Positions 11,842 through 23,001 of a stretch of DNA of 64,000 bases are shown piece by piece. Origin of the DNA: Agapanthus africanus. Its lineage: Eukaryota; Streptophyta; Magnoliopsida; Asparagales; Amaryllidaceae. The DNA lies in assembly GCA_030015575.1 (NCBI GenBank), contig JASDDO010000006.1, positions 110,042,045 to 110,106,044 on the forward strand, given 5' to 3'. Within the stretch, counting starts at the first letter, position 1; the number at the start of each line of letters is the position of its first letter. The notes beneath the pieces are model-generated. The model searched no databases, was not told where the DNA came from, and saw only the letters and a list, made by a program, of their open reading frames with translations. Made by a program: the position numbers and the translations under genes.

Positions 11842-12669
11842 ATATATATATTAAAAGTGTTTTCTTATGTATCATGGTTCATGATACACTATACATAGGT
11901 GTGCAAGACATACACCATAATATTTTGGATGGTGGTTAATATTTATTTAAAGTAATTACAAATTAGTGAAGCTTATGTCATAAGCATGAAGCTTGTAGAA
12001 GCTTTTGGATGCTTTGACAAAGTCCACTTAATTTGTTTTTCTTTAGATTTTTATTAACCTAACCAACTTGAATTAGCCATGGTTATGTCCCACCATGAGT
12101 TAGTATATGATACTCACTCACCATGGTTAGCCTTCTTACTTGATCATTATCTTTTCCTCTTTCTTTTGTTCATCATCTTCATTTGAACAAAAGAGAAAGC
12201 AAACTAGGGTTTTGAAAAGAGAGAAAAAGATTGTGAGATATAAAATTCCAAAGAGAACCCACTTCCTATTTCTTCATCCTCTACTAGACTAGCACTTTAG
12301 TTTAGGGTGTTTACTTCACTAATTCTAAAGTTAGTGAAGTAGGAGCTTGCGTCGGAATTCCCTCGACGTAGATCATCTTCGGCCTCGGAGACTTCAAGCA
12401 AGGTCGCACCTTTCGCCTCGTGAAGCCATGCAAGGGTCCGGGAGAACCACGATCGCAGCGAAGGGACTTCATCAAGGAGCTAAAGAAGTGAAGGACCGAT
12501 CTACAAAGGTTGTATATCGCATCCCCTTAGAGTAAAGTTGTTTACTTGCTAATTTATTCGCCTAATCTCTAGTATACGATCTAGCTTAAGGTTGTTCGGC
12601 ACATAAAAATTTAATTTTGGCATAGTCGATGCCTTGTAGAACCTTGTTAGTGTGCCTAGTAACCGTATA
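10434..12669 (+). mobile_element. Cop-S: solo copia LTR inside Gyp-1 LTR
   Basis: A 2236-bp single LTR, in the opposite orientation to the other copia elements here, starting tgttagttgtatg and ending ...cctagtaaccgtata. It is flanked by the 5-bp TSD attgc (10429-10433 and 12670-12674). The second Gyp-1 LTR lacks it, with the flanks joined at attgcttcatg, which proves the insertion. It is similar to the Cop-C LTR subfamily. No internal sequence or PBS is present, as expected after LTR-LTR recombination. Confidence 0.93.
11806..11852. repeat. (TA)n microsatellite in Cop-S
   Basis: A run of about 40 alternating t and a bases inside the solo LTR, with one break (tgata). Simple repeat; prone to length change. 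Confidence 0.9.
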
Positions 12670-12812
12670 ATTGCTTCATGTATAAATTGTACCTGCTAGT
12701 GTACTTTTTCATGATTATTGCATTACATATGACCATTCATTGCTTAGATGCTTATGTTAGATTCGCGTTGTACGTGCATACTCGCGATTACCTGCATATG
12801 TTATTTACTATT

Positions 12813-12857
12813 CACGAGTTGGCAACTCACCCCCGTTGTGCCACAGTGTTTGTAGGT
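12813..12857 (+). other. 45-bp block conserved across gypsy LTR families
   Basis: Begins cacgagttggcaactcaccc and continues with ccgttgtgccacagtgtt. Nearly identical blocks lie at 20773-20817, 34784-34828 and 29815-29859 (minus), although the surrounding LTR sequence of the Gyp-1 and Gyp-2 families has diverged greatly. The start is a near palindrome (gagtt/aactc). Confidence 0.75.
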
Positions 12858-13443
12858 GTTCCTCAGGATAGTCAGAGGCAGGCTATTATCACACATCTTA
12901 TCATCTTTTGCTACGGATAACGCATCAGCTCACAGTGTGCAGTTTGCTTAGGTGGGTTTTGTGGTTATTCGTTGTATTGTATATTCGTTGTATCCCTGTA
13001 CTCTCTATCTACTATTTTCATATTGACTTAGAGACTTGGTGAGGACGATGTTGTATATTATGTTGTGACTTGTTGTCTTTTATACAGTTTCTTTTCTATC
13101 GTCTTCTATTTCTTCGCTACGGCGTCGTATATTTGTTGTGGTGGTTGTTTTCCGCCTTTGGGCATGGATTTTCTCCCGTTGGGGATACTTTACTTTATAT
13201 TTATGTTGTACCCATTTTTGGGGTTGGTTTTTATAAAAGAGGTGCTGCCGAAATTTTCAAGAAAGAAAATTGGACTTAAAGAATTTATACTTGAGATTTT
13301 TTAAAGGTTTAAACAATGTTTCTTATCCTTTCTTGTCTTTTAATGGTTTAGATTTCTGGGTTTTGGCTTTCTTTTACTGCGTTACGCCTGTAGACGTTGA
13401 GTAGTATTAAGGCCGTCACGTGCCAATTTCGGGTAGTGACAAA

Positions 13444-13460
13444 GTTTGTATCAGAGCGCT
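13444..13460 (+). other. Gyp-1 primer binding site
   Basis: tttgtatcagagcgctagg follows the LTR end by two to three bases. It matches the usual tggtatcagagc initiator-Met tRNA site with one change. Confidence 0.8.
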
Positions 13461-13676
13461 AGGTTTTACCTTTCGGAGTGTAGGATGACCTTGGCATGAT
13501 GGAGTAGGTAGCTTAAGCAGAGTAACGTAGTGTGTGTATGTCTGCAGTATACTCACTATGCAGTACTCCGCCTAAAGTGACCTAAGTACAATTGCTTGAA
13601 ATTCCTTCCTTGATGATTCATATCCTTGTGATTCGATTTCCGTGTTCATATCGAATCCTATCCCTATTTATAGCCT

Positions 13677-13889
13677 TTGCCGCCGACGACTATGGGGACT
13701 CAGAGAGGTGCAGCGAGGGCCGAGGTCGGAATTGACTCGGGTAGGACGAGGACTGACCAGGATGGCACGCTCGTTGCACAGGTGCAGACGGATCCGCCTT
13801 CGACAGATAGTATCGCTAGGCTTGTGGCAGAGATGCAGGACTTGCGCCAGACGATGAGTTCTTTGGTTGATACCATTCGAGCGCAGTGA
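13677..13889 (+). pseudogene. Gyp-1 gag N-terminal remnant (fossil)
   Basis: An open stretch of 70 codons shortly after the PBS. It encodes an Arg/Asp/Gln-rich start followed by a helical segment, DSIARLVAEMQDLRQTMSSL, of the kind found at gag N-termini of plant gypsy elements. The next ~330 bases show no recognisable domain. Identification rests mainly on position. Confidence 0.55.
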
Positions 13890-14219
13890 CAGGAGGTTGT
13901 CACCCCTCTTACCCAGTTGTTCCTTGCGATCGGTACACAGCATTCCGTCACCTACATGGCATAAGTGGATGCAGCCCCAATTGACGAGGCATGCCTTCCA
14001 GAGACTTTGGGAGTTCCGGGACAGCGGAAGACTCGTACCGGTGTACCAGTCCAGAGACTAAGGCATAGTCTTTGAGATAGGTTTCGTGACCGTTGCGGGA
14101 GTAGCAGAGGTTTTGGACGAGAGTCGTGTTAGCTAGATCAGCCATTAGTTGTGTTAATTTTTGTCAGCGATTCTTTGGTTGCGCAACACGTATTTCAGTC
14201 GTGTGCCAATCGGTTAGGA

Positions 14220-14894
14220 GATTCATGCGTCACTTGATCCTTCTAGATATGTTGGATTTGACGTTCTCCTGGGCACGGACTGGTTAGTTACGTGCTAGGC
14301 GTCTGTGGACTACCGCGAGAAAACAATCAGGTTTGTTTTCCCGGCAAGTCAGTTCTTGTTATGCAGGGGGATAGTGGTGCCGCCTCTCACAGCTTGAATT
14401 CATCCTGTTTCGCTAGTCGGCTTTTGAGGAGAGAATGTCGAGGATTCTTGGCATTCATTCGTGATACCGGAGCCACAGTGGGTTTGTTGGACCGGGTTCC
14501 TATCGTACGAGAGTTTTCCGACGTCGTTCTAGATGAGCCGGCGAAGCTTAGGGAGCTTAAGGATCAGCTGCAGAGTTGTTTGTTGGGGGTCTAGTGCGTC
14601 TGAGTGTTTCACATTGAGGAGCTCCTATTTCTGTTCGTCAAGGAGAAAGACGGCAGTTTGAGGTTGTGTATTGATGGATCGTCAATTGAACCGGCTTACG
14701 GTGAGGATAGGTATCCTTTATCTCGCATTGATGATTTCTTCGATCAGCTCCAGAGTGTGAGACATTTTCTAAGTTGGTTTGGGATCAGGTCATCATGTTG
14801 CGGGTTCCGAGTGATGGCATTCCGAATACTGCTTTTGTGCGTGCTATGGGAAGTTTGTGTTGTGGTGGTGTCGTTGGACTCGCCAATACCCTAG
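14220..14894 (+). pseudogene. Gyp-1 protease end and reverse transcriptase start (fossil)
   Basis: Around 14240-14290 there is wording like the end of a gypsy protease. At 14490-14600 EFSDVVLDEPA and LRELKDQLQ match the start of gypsy RT. At 14630-14750 LFVKEKDGSLRLCID and YPLSRIDDFFDQLQ match the strongly conserved KKDGSLRLCIDYR and YPLPRIDDLFDQLQ blocks. The catalytic part is too decayed to read. Broken several times. Confidence 0.8.
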
Positions 14895-17275
14895 CAGCAT
14901 TCCTGGATATGATGAACCAGATTTCTTCAGGCCGTTCCTTGACCAGTTATTGTTGTGTCATGATAACATTCTGGTCTTTTCCTTTTGTCGTGAGGAACAG
15001 GAGCTGCACTTGAGGATTTGTTTTGCAGACATTGGGAGAGCCCCAGCTGTTTGCTAGATTCTCGGAGTGTTCCTTCAGGTTTGATTGCGTTGACTCCTAG
15101 GTCTTGTAGTTACGGGAGACGGTTGTCGTATGGATCCGAGGGAGATCAAGAATGTACGGTTTTGGCCCAGACTTATGTACGGACGGGGGTCCGTTGATTT
15201 TTGGGCTTACCAGGTTTTTACCGCCGTTTCTTGTAGGATTGCTAGTGTAGTGCTGGACCATTGACTGGACTGACCTGAAAGGAGGTTTCTTTATCTTTGG
15301 ACTGAGGCGTGCATGCAGAGTTTTTCAGCATTTGGAGATTCGGTTAACAACTGCACCAGTTCTTTCTTGCTTTTTGGTTCGGACGACTTTGTTGTTTTAA
15401 CTGTGATGTTTCGTGAGTGGGGATCGATTGTGTACTGAGGTGACACTATAGAGTTATCGCTTTTGCTTCCCTACATTTCGAGGAAGTACGAGCAGGATAT
15501 CCCACTCATGATCTGGAGATGGCCGCGGTGGTAGTGCGTTGGGGATTTGGAGACACTACTTGTTCGAGAGTCGTGTTAGATTTTCACGGACCACCAGAGC
15601 TTAATGTACATCTTCCTGCAGCGGGTTTTGATTGTTGCGACAACGTCGTTGGATGGAACGTGTGGAGGATTGTGTTTGTGAGATCCTTTATTACCCTTGG
15701 CAAGGCGATTGTGGTAGCTGATGCTGGAGTCGTAGGCCCGGGGTTAGTTTTGTTCCAGTTGTGCACAGTCAGAGACTGTCTTTTGCAGATTTACAGTTCT
15801 TATACGATCATGGAGTACAGCTTAGGTTCGCCTCTACTGAGGGGACAGCTAGCTCATGTCCGCGCCCAACAACTTTTCCCTAATCGTTTTCGCGAGGCAC
15901 TGCCCGCCAATGCTCGTTCGTCAGAGATACTCGAGCATACTCGGCAGGGAAAAGATTCGGAGTCCTTGATTTGTGACTAGGGTATGCTACGTTTAAGGAC
16001 GCATTTGTGTGTACCTGGTGTTGATAGGTAGAGACGCGAAATCCTAGAACAGGCGCATCTATCCATTCTCTGTGTACATCCAAGTTCCACCAACAATTGA
16101 CGTAACTGGTGAGATAGTTACGGGTGGGCAGGGGTGTAAAGAGAAGTTTCGGGTTTCGTTTCAAGGTGTCTGTGTTGTTGTGAGCTAAGGTTGAGCATCT
16201 GAGACCGGCTGGAGAGTTGCAATCTTTAACTCTTCCGAAGTGGGATTGGGAGCAAATCTCCATGAAATTCGTTATGGTGTCTACCCAGGTTTAGTCAGGG
16301 TGTGACTCCATTCGGATGCTTGTTGTCCGGTTTTTTCTCAGTCTGCTCAGTTATTCTTTGTTAAGTTTGTGCGTTGCATGGAGTTCCTTCATGGGTCGTA
16401 TCCAAATAAGGCACCCTATTCGCTTACCGTCTGGGGCAGGAACTTCAGGAAGCCTTGGGTACTGGTTGAGCTTTAGCTCCATTTTTCCATCCCCAGGATT
16501 ATGGTTTTATGAGAGCGGGCTATACCCACTCTAGAGGATTGCTTGTGCGTACGTGCTAATTGTTGTCGACAGTTGGGATCGTCACTCGCCATTGTTGGGG
16601 TTCTTCTTCGATAGCTGTTATCAGGAGATACTCTAATTGGCAACCTTTTGGTTTTGTTTGTTAGGTGGTGTCGTTATCCAGTCAGTTTTTCTGACTCTGC
16701 ATAGTAGGATTTTTGGACCCCGGCCGGTCTAGAGACCTCGGAGATGATCTAGTTGTTCAGGTTAGGATGATGACAGCCAGAGCAGACAAAGGTCTTATGC
16801 CGACTATGGTGGTCACAGACTTGGGTTCTCAGTGGGAGATCATGTATTCCTACGGACTTTCCGATGAATGACGTGTTGAGTTTTGGGAAGCTTATCTCAG
16901 GATCATAGGTCCTTTTGAGATCCTTAAAGCGAGTTGGTTCCGTTGCCTATAACTTGGCACTTCCGTCCAGATTATTGACTATTCACATCGTTTTCTTTGT
17001 GTTGAAACTTTGCAATTACCTTCATGACTTTCTAACATGATTCAGCACCAGACCATTTAGTTTGGACTCGATCTTTTCATTCACCGGCATCCATTTGTGT
17101 TAGTGGCTCGGCAGGTGGAGAAACTTCGGTCAAGGGTCTTTCCATTTGTGAAGAGTTTTCTTGGACGTAACCATATAGTGAGGTGATCACTTGGGAAGCT
17201 GTGAGCGAGATTTGGGAGTTTTGTACTCATCTTCTTGAAGGTACGCGTAGATGAATTTTAATTCGGGGACCGAAT
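14895..17275 (+). pseudogene. Gyp-1 RT-RNase H-integrase remnant (fossil)
   Basis: Mostly decayed pol. Around 16186-16280 the wording VEHLRPAGELQSLTLPKW followed by WEQISM matches the chromovirus-type integrase block (KAEHQRPAGLLQPLPIPEW...). Near 17180-17230 VITWEAVSEIWEF matches the C-terminal EATWE... region. The order RT then integrase is Ty3/gypsy. Open frames such as 15519-15980 were not recognised as any domain. Many breaks. Confidence 0.72.
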
Positions 17276-17294
17276 TTCTTTAAGGGGCGAAGAT
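17276..17294 (+). other. Gyp-1 polypurine tract
   Basis: ttaaggggcgaagat lies directly before the second LTR start (tgtaacg at 17295). It primes plus-strand DNA synthesis in this class of element. The counterpart in Gyp-2b (57739-57756, minus) has the same preceding ttcggggaccgaatttcttt. Confidence 0.85.
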
Positions 17295-20200
17295 TGTAAC
17301 GTTTCAGAAATCGTTTTGCGAATTTTTCCGTTTTAGGGCAAAATTGTCGGTATTTTCCGTTTTAACCCGATTTTGATCAAACGTCCGTAGAAACTTACCT
17401 GCACCTATTTTAGCTAAAATAAAGCTTGTGCGCGAACTTTAGGGGTATTTGGGTGGTTTTGGTTCAGATAGAATTTTTCCCAAATAAAATATTATTTTTA
17501 GCGGTATTTTGTGCATGTAAATCGGAAAAATTCTTCTCTTGAGAATAAATTATTTTTTGTCTATAGAATATTTTGGAAACTTCTTTTTAAATATCTAGAT
17601 ATTTTTGGAGTGCAAAAGGATTTATTTTTAAAAAAGAAAAGGTGTAATGGTGGCATATAGCATTTATTAGCATTTATTAATCTTTTTCCTAGCAATTTCT
17701 TCACAAAAATATCACCTCACTTCCCTTGGCCGACCCTTCCCTTCCCCTTGCAGCCCTCCATCATTTCCACCCCTTTTCAACTCATTTTGCATCAAATAAA
17801 TCATGAAAAATACAATTTAATTCATACAAACTCAAATATATTCATTTTCCTTCATTCTTGAACTCAATGCTAGCTTGGATCTTCATTCAAAACATCATTC
17901 TGGAGGAAAAGATGATGAGTTTGGTTTCTTGGTTTTGAATCTTTTGTGGAGGTATAAAACCCTAACCCTAATCATTTTTGTTGTTTCTAAATTTCTAATT
18001 AGCATATTAATTGTTTATTTAAGTTTTTAATTTAATGTTTGAAATTCAAGACTTGATTTTTATGATAATCTAGTTAGGGTAAAACTTGATTTATGTGTTT
18101 AATGTTTTATTGAAGTGGTAATTTGTGATTACGAAAAACTTGACCTACTAGAAAATGATAATTATTGCTAATGAAAACTTTGTTTAATTATGCAATTTTG
18201 CTTACTAGGTTTTTGCTAAAATTTAATTAGCATGTGCTAAAAATTTAGAAATGGTTTAAATAGCTTAGTTAAGCTATTATAAGGTATTTGTAATCGCTAG
18301 ATATGCGTTACCTTGAAACTAGTACGAAATATTGCGATAAGTTGCTTACTAGGTTTCGGGGTTTTTCCGACCTGGGTTCGATTGGTTGTTGCGAGGTTAC
18401 ATCTATTTTATTCCTCATAATTGTTTGTGTTGTATTGCGCGATCGGGACGATCGGGGTCTAGACTTGATGTTTTGTAGTTTAGCGACCCTAGTTAGGGTT
18501 TTTGGCCGATGTCGTGCGCGATAGATGCGCTAAGTGCGCAGTACAATTTTCAGGGCGTTATTCTTGTGTTTCGATGTCTTTTCGTCGATGTAGGATATTT
18601 TTCTTATGTGATGTGTTTGTGAAATTTTAGGTTCGGAAGCGGGGACTTCGGACGCTACGACAAGGAAAAACAGGTGGTAAGCTTCACTTAGCCAGGAGCA
18701 TTGGTGAGTAGATTTAACATCTACAAGGGAATCGCCCGCCTGGCGTTATGCGTCTGGGCTAGAGATGTTACTTTTGTCGCATATTCTATGTCAGATTTAG
18801 TATTTGCACATTCATCCTACTGCTTAGTTATTGTTGTGCTTGGACTAGTATCCTTAGGACACTGCATATATTATTGACGATTCATGTTGCACGAGCACTG
18901 ATTGTATGCTACACACACCATCAATAATTGCCATGTCACGCACAACCCACATATAGAAATGCTATTGTTGGTTAGGAACTTTGAGACAATGATTCATATT
19001 TCTTATCGCATATGACATTTAGCATACATGTATATCTACATGCTTACACATATGCCTTCACATACTTACCTGTTAGATACTTGTATACCTATAGAGTATC
19101 GTACCATTAGTGATAGGTACATACACACTTTATGTCATAGCTACAGGTATACTTTGCACACATACTTCACTTATACCCAGGGGGTATACTACATCATTAT
19201 TTATAGGTAGATACATATATCTTGCTATACCTTTATGTTGCACATATATCTGGTTATAGCTACATGTTTACCTTTACTTGATGTTATTTTAGAATTGGAG
19301 AGATTAGGAACCGCATGATATTATATTAACTTGTTACAGTTAATTGCTGCTTTTCCTTTATATGCTCGCATTTCAGATTTATGATGCGTATATTATATTC
19401 ATGGATTTTCGCATTGAGATATGGATTTTTCATGATGTTTTTCTGGATTTGGGGACCGTGGGAGTTCATGAAATTATGCATTATTTGAAAAACCCGGTTT
19501 CCCTTGATATGACATTTCAGTATCCACCATGAGATTTATCGGTTCTGATTATATACTCCATACGAGGAGTGGTGCCGTATGTGGGTACATGGTGGGGCCC
19601 GGTACGGTTCCCCTCGGCAAGATGATCGACGGTCCATGCCGATTGAGCCTGGAAGGTGGGAAAGTACCTACCGGTGACATTACCAATGACTCGGCGGTTA
19701 TCATGTGGATACCGACGGGAGTCATGTACGTACAGATACGTCGAGAGGCAAGGGTCAGAGCTAGGCACTCGTGCTTTCGGGATAGCGTATGATATATACC
19801 TATCAGGAGGCCAACCATGGTGACAACACCTCATAGATCAGCATTTCTGTGTCGATACTTGACACGTTGGTTTCATGATATTACTTTTTTACTCTTTTGT
19901 ATATATAACAGGGGATTAGGTCGCTGTTATATATGCCCTTACACCAATATTAGTGGAATAGGACGCTAATATATGTGTATTGACATTAATTTATATACAT
20001 CATCATATTTATTCATGCAAATATACCTAGAATGTAAAGGACTCATTGACATTGGATTTAGGACATTTGAGAATTCATTTGATATTTATTACAGGATATA
20101 TATGAGATTGCTGATTTGGTACATTCGGGGTATACGAGATATACTTGATATTGTACATACGGTATATGTGAGATTTACTTGATTTTGTATATTCGGGGTA

Positions 20201-21401
20201 TACGAGATATACTTGATATTGTACATACGGGATATGTGAAATCTACTTGATGTTGTACATTCGGGGTATACGAGATATACTTGATATTGTACATACGGGA
20301 TATGTGAGATCTACTTGATGTTGTATATTAAGGATATGTGAGACTTACTTGATATGATAGCCAAATTGGGGGCTGATTTGAGGAAATTGGGATTTGGATT
20401 GTCTTGATGGATTTTGATCCTACCACGATGTCAGGATTCCGTGGAAATGACATGTTTCATTCCATACTCTACATTTACTGTTTATGCACTGCTTCATGTA
20501 TTAGTGTACCTGTTAGAGTACCTTCCATGACTGATGTATTTACATATCTTTATTCATATCATTTCTTCATGTATTAGTAGTACCAATATAGTACCTTACA
20601 TGATTGTACATACAGATTGTCATATTATTATTGCTTCATGTATAAATTGTACCTGCTAGTGTACTTTTTCATGATTATTGGATTACATATGACCATTCAT
20701 TGGTTAGATGCTTATGTTAGATTCGCGTTGTACGTGCATACTCGCGATTACCTGCATATGTTGTTTACTATTCACGAGTTCGCAACTCACCCCCGTTGTG
20801 CCACAGTGTTTGCAGGTGTTCCTCAGGATAGTCAGAGGCAGGCTATTATCACACATCTTATCATCTTTTGCTATGGATACCGCATCAGCTCACAGTGTGT
20901 AGTTTTCTTAGGTGGGTTTTGTGGTTATTCGTTGTATTGTATATTCGTTGTATCCCTGTACTCTCCATCTACTACTTTCATATTGACTTAGAGACTTGGT
21001 GAGGACGATGTTGTATATTATGTTGTGACTTGTTGTCGTTTATACAGTTTCTTTTCTATCGTCTTCTATTTCTTCTCTGCGGCGTCGTATATTTGTTGTG
21101 GTGGTTGTTTTCCGCCTTTGGGCGTGGATTTGCTCCCGTTTGGGATGCTTTACTTTATATTTATGTTGTACCCATTTTTGGGGTTGGTTTTTATAAATGA
21201 GGTGCTGCCGAAATTTTCAAGAAATAAAATTGGACTTAAAGAATTTATACTTGAGATTTTTTAATGGTTTAAACAATGTTTCTTATCTTTTCTTGTCTTT
21301 TAATGGTTTAGATTTCTGGGTTTTGGCTTTCTTTTACTGCGTTACGCCAGTAGACGTTGCGTAGTATTAGGGCCGTCACGTGCCAATTTCAGGTCGTGAC
21401 A
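17295..21401 (+). repeat. Gyp-1 3' LTR
   Basis: 4107 bp, tgtaacgtttc...ggtcgtgaca, next to TSD aatat. It is an uninterrupted copy of the 5' LTR with scattered substitutions (about 17 differences in the first 290 bp, fewer further in). It contains the same internal features: donor-like block 18701-18750, stem-loop 19899-19936, minisatellite 20119-20356, conserved 45-bp block 20773-20817. Confidence 0.94.
20119..20356 (+). repeat. 34-bp minisatellite with alternating units, LTR 2
   Basis: Same seven-unit alternating array as at 9918-10155, unit for unit. The array therefore existed in the parental LTR before this copy inserted and has not changed in number since. Confidence 0.88.
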
Positions 21402-22719
21402 AATATGAAAAACTGCCTCTTGCATGTGTAGACATTGGACCACATACATCGCTGTGTATGAGTCCTAAGAGCTCGCTCGCTCTTACTCCATGTCCAATGA
21501 ATGGAGTCTTTGTCATCTTTCCTTTGAGACATGATTGATAAGTGGCATAAGATTGATATTCGAGCGGATCCAAATATCCTTCTCTATGTAACTTAGTTAA
21601 CCTTGTCTCATTGATGTGACCTAGTCTACAATGGAATAAGAAAGCCTGATTTATATCTGGAGACTTTCTTTTTAGTGTGTTCTGGACATTGAAAATCTGT
21701 AATTGGTTTAACACATATATACCGTTATCTAGTGTACCGGACCCAATTATACCATGATTAAGGTGGATGTTAACAACATCGCTTACAAACGTGAAATCAT
21801 AACCTTCTTTTGATAACAACGATACTGATATGATATTACACGTTAAACTGTGTACACAAAAACAATTATGCAAAACCAAAATATGTCCACTCGTCAATCT
21901 AAGGTAATAATTCCCTACAGACACAGCACCCACGATAGCTCCGTTAGCAACCTGGAGGGTCATATCACCAACCTTGAGCACTCTACGGTTTCTCAGTGCC
22001 TGTAATGAATTGCATATATGAGATCCTGATCCGGTATCCAATACCCAGGAAGTAGAATTGATTGACAGACAATTTTCAATTACAAACACACCTGAAGACG
22101 AAGCCACAGCTTGCTTCGAGTCCTGGTTCTTGGCAATCCAAGCTTTGCAATCTTTCTTCCAATGGCCTTTCCTACGACAGTGGAAGCATTCGTCCTTTGC
22201 CACTACTGGCACCGCAACCTTTGCTTTTCCCTTGACTCCCACCTTACCAGCACCACCTCTTGGTTTGGTAGCGGCCTTCTTCTTCTTTCCTTTGGCCCTA
22301 GCCTTGGACCCGGAAGAGGAAGCACCGCAAACAAACATAGCGGGTGTTTCTCTTGCTTTCTGCAAGATGCCCTCTGCACTCCTCAACATGTTAAGGAGTT
22401 CTGGAAGTTCAACTTCTTTTCCTTGAATGTTGAAATTCAGAATAAATTGGGCGTAGGTGGAAGGAAGGGACTGAAGAACCAAGTCTGTATATAGCTCGTT
22501 CTCTAAAGTTGTCCCGAGGTCCGCGAGCTCTTCTATATAGCCAATCATCTTAAGGACATGTTCTCCTACAGATGATCCGACTGCCAGCCTCGACTGAAAC
22601 AAATTCTTCGAGATCTCGTATCTAGCTATACGAGATTGCTCTCCATACAAATCCTTGGTGTGGATAAATATGGATTCTAGATCCATATTCTCGTGCCTCC
22701 TCTGATGTTCATTATTCAT
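21402..22719 (-). pseudogene. Cop-B gag-protease-integrase start (fossil)
   Basis: One open stretch of about 440 codons. In order: gag core (ARYEISKNLFQSRLAVGSS; residues ~30-125), a basic Lys/Arg/Gly-rich linker (~135-170), zinc knuckle CFHCRRKGHWKKDC (178-191), protease SWVLDTGSGSHICNS (~225-238), pre-integrase FHCRLGHINETRL, and integrase start LGLIHSDVCGPM. It is cut at its C-terminal side by Gyp-1. As parts of a retroelement polyprotein these would build the particle and process it. Best-preserved gag in the window. Confidence 0.9.
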
Positions 22720-23001
22720 AGAGGCAAGAACGATGCATTAGTCCTTCGCGCAGTCAATCTCCCAGGTCTTGCGGATTTCCTTATCCGTGACACTGGATTA
22801 TGGACCAGGGACAGCAGGTGCCTTAGTAGTAAGGACATACCCCAATTTGTCATAAGTAATTGCCATCTTAACATTCCGGAACCAATCATTATAGTTTGGT
22901 CCTGTCAAAATATTTTTATTTAATAGTAACTTAAGGCCTGTCATGTTCTGGGTCGCTGCAATGAGAGAGAGAGGGAACACATTAGCATGATGCTCTTGCA
23001 A
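22720..23001 (-). pseudogene. Cop-B gag N-terminal remnant (fossil)
   Basis: Contains LLLNKNILTGPNYNDWFRNV, the typical start of copia gag. On the minus strand the pyrimidine tract TTCCCTCTCTCTCATTGCAG precedes CGACC at 22955, where the leader appears to end. Confidence 0.75.

Larger units (their letters stand above)
7098..13441 (+). repeat. Gyp-1 5' LTR, carrying a solo copia LTR
   Basis: Starts tgtaacgtttc, ends cgggtagtgaca; 6344 bp including Cop-S. It holds no real gene: small open frames here recur in the second LTR only because the LTRs are copies. It contains a splice-donor-like block (8502-8560), a stem-loop (9699-9736), a 34-bp minisatellite (9918-10155) and the 45-bp block conserved in other gypsy LTRs (12813-12857). 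Confidence 0.92.
7098..21401 (+). mobile_element. Gyp-1: Ty3/gypsy retrotransposon with 4.1-kb LTRs (fossil)
   Basis: Complete at both ends: LTRs 7098-13441 and 17295-21401, perfect 5-bp TSD aatat, Met-type PBS after the first LTR and a purine tract before the second. The 3.85-kb internal region shows gag, protease, RT then integrase, the Ty3/gypsy order. The pol end and PPT (ttcggggaccgaatttcttt then aaggggcgaagat) resemble Tekay/Del-type chromoviruses; that lineage is inference. Removing Cop-S and its TSD from the first LTR leaves 4103 bp against 4107 bp for the second. LTR differences by eye are about 4-6%, so roughly 2 million years. Coding region heavily decayed. Confidence 0.93.

Noticed and set aside
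11806-11852. AT-rich run as a replication origin or matrix attachment site
   Set aside because: A plain microsatellite inside a solo LTR; nothing else supports such a role.
15519-15980. 153-codon plus-strand frame as a separate gene
   Set aside because: It lies inside the gypsy pol zone between RT and integrase blocks and shows no recognised domain; most likely a chance frame in decayed pol.
20617-20991. A 124-codon hydrophobic open frame, with a partner at 12678-12920 in the other LTR, as a host membrane protein
   Set aside because: The two lie at the same place in the two Gyp-1 LTRs, so similarity reflects LTR duplication; no domain and no start or splice context.
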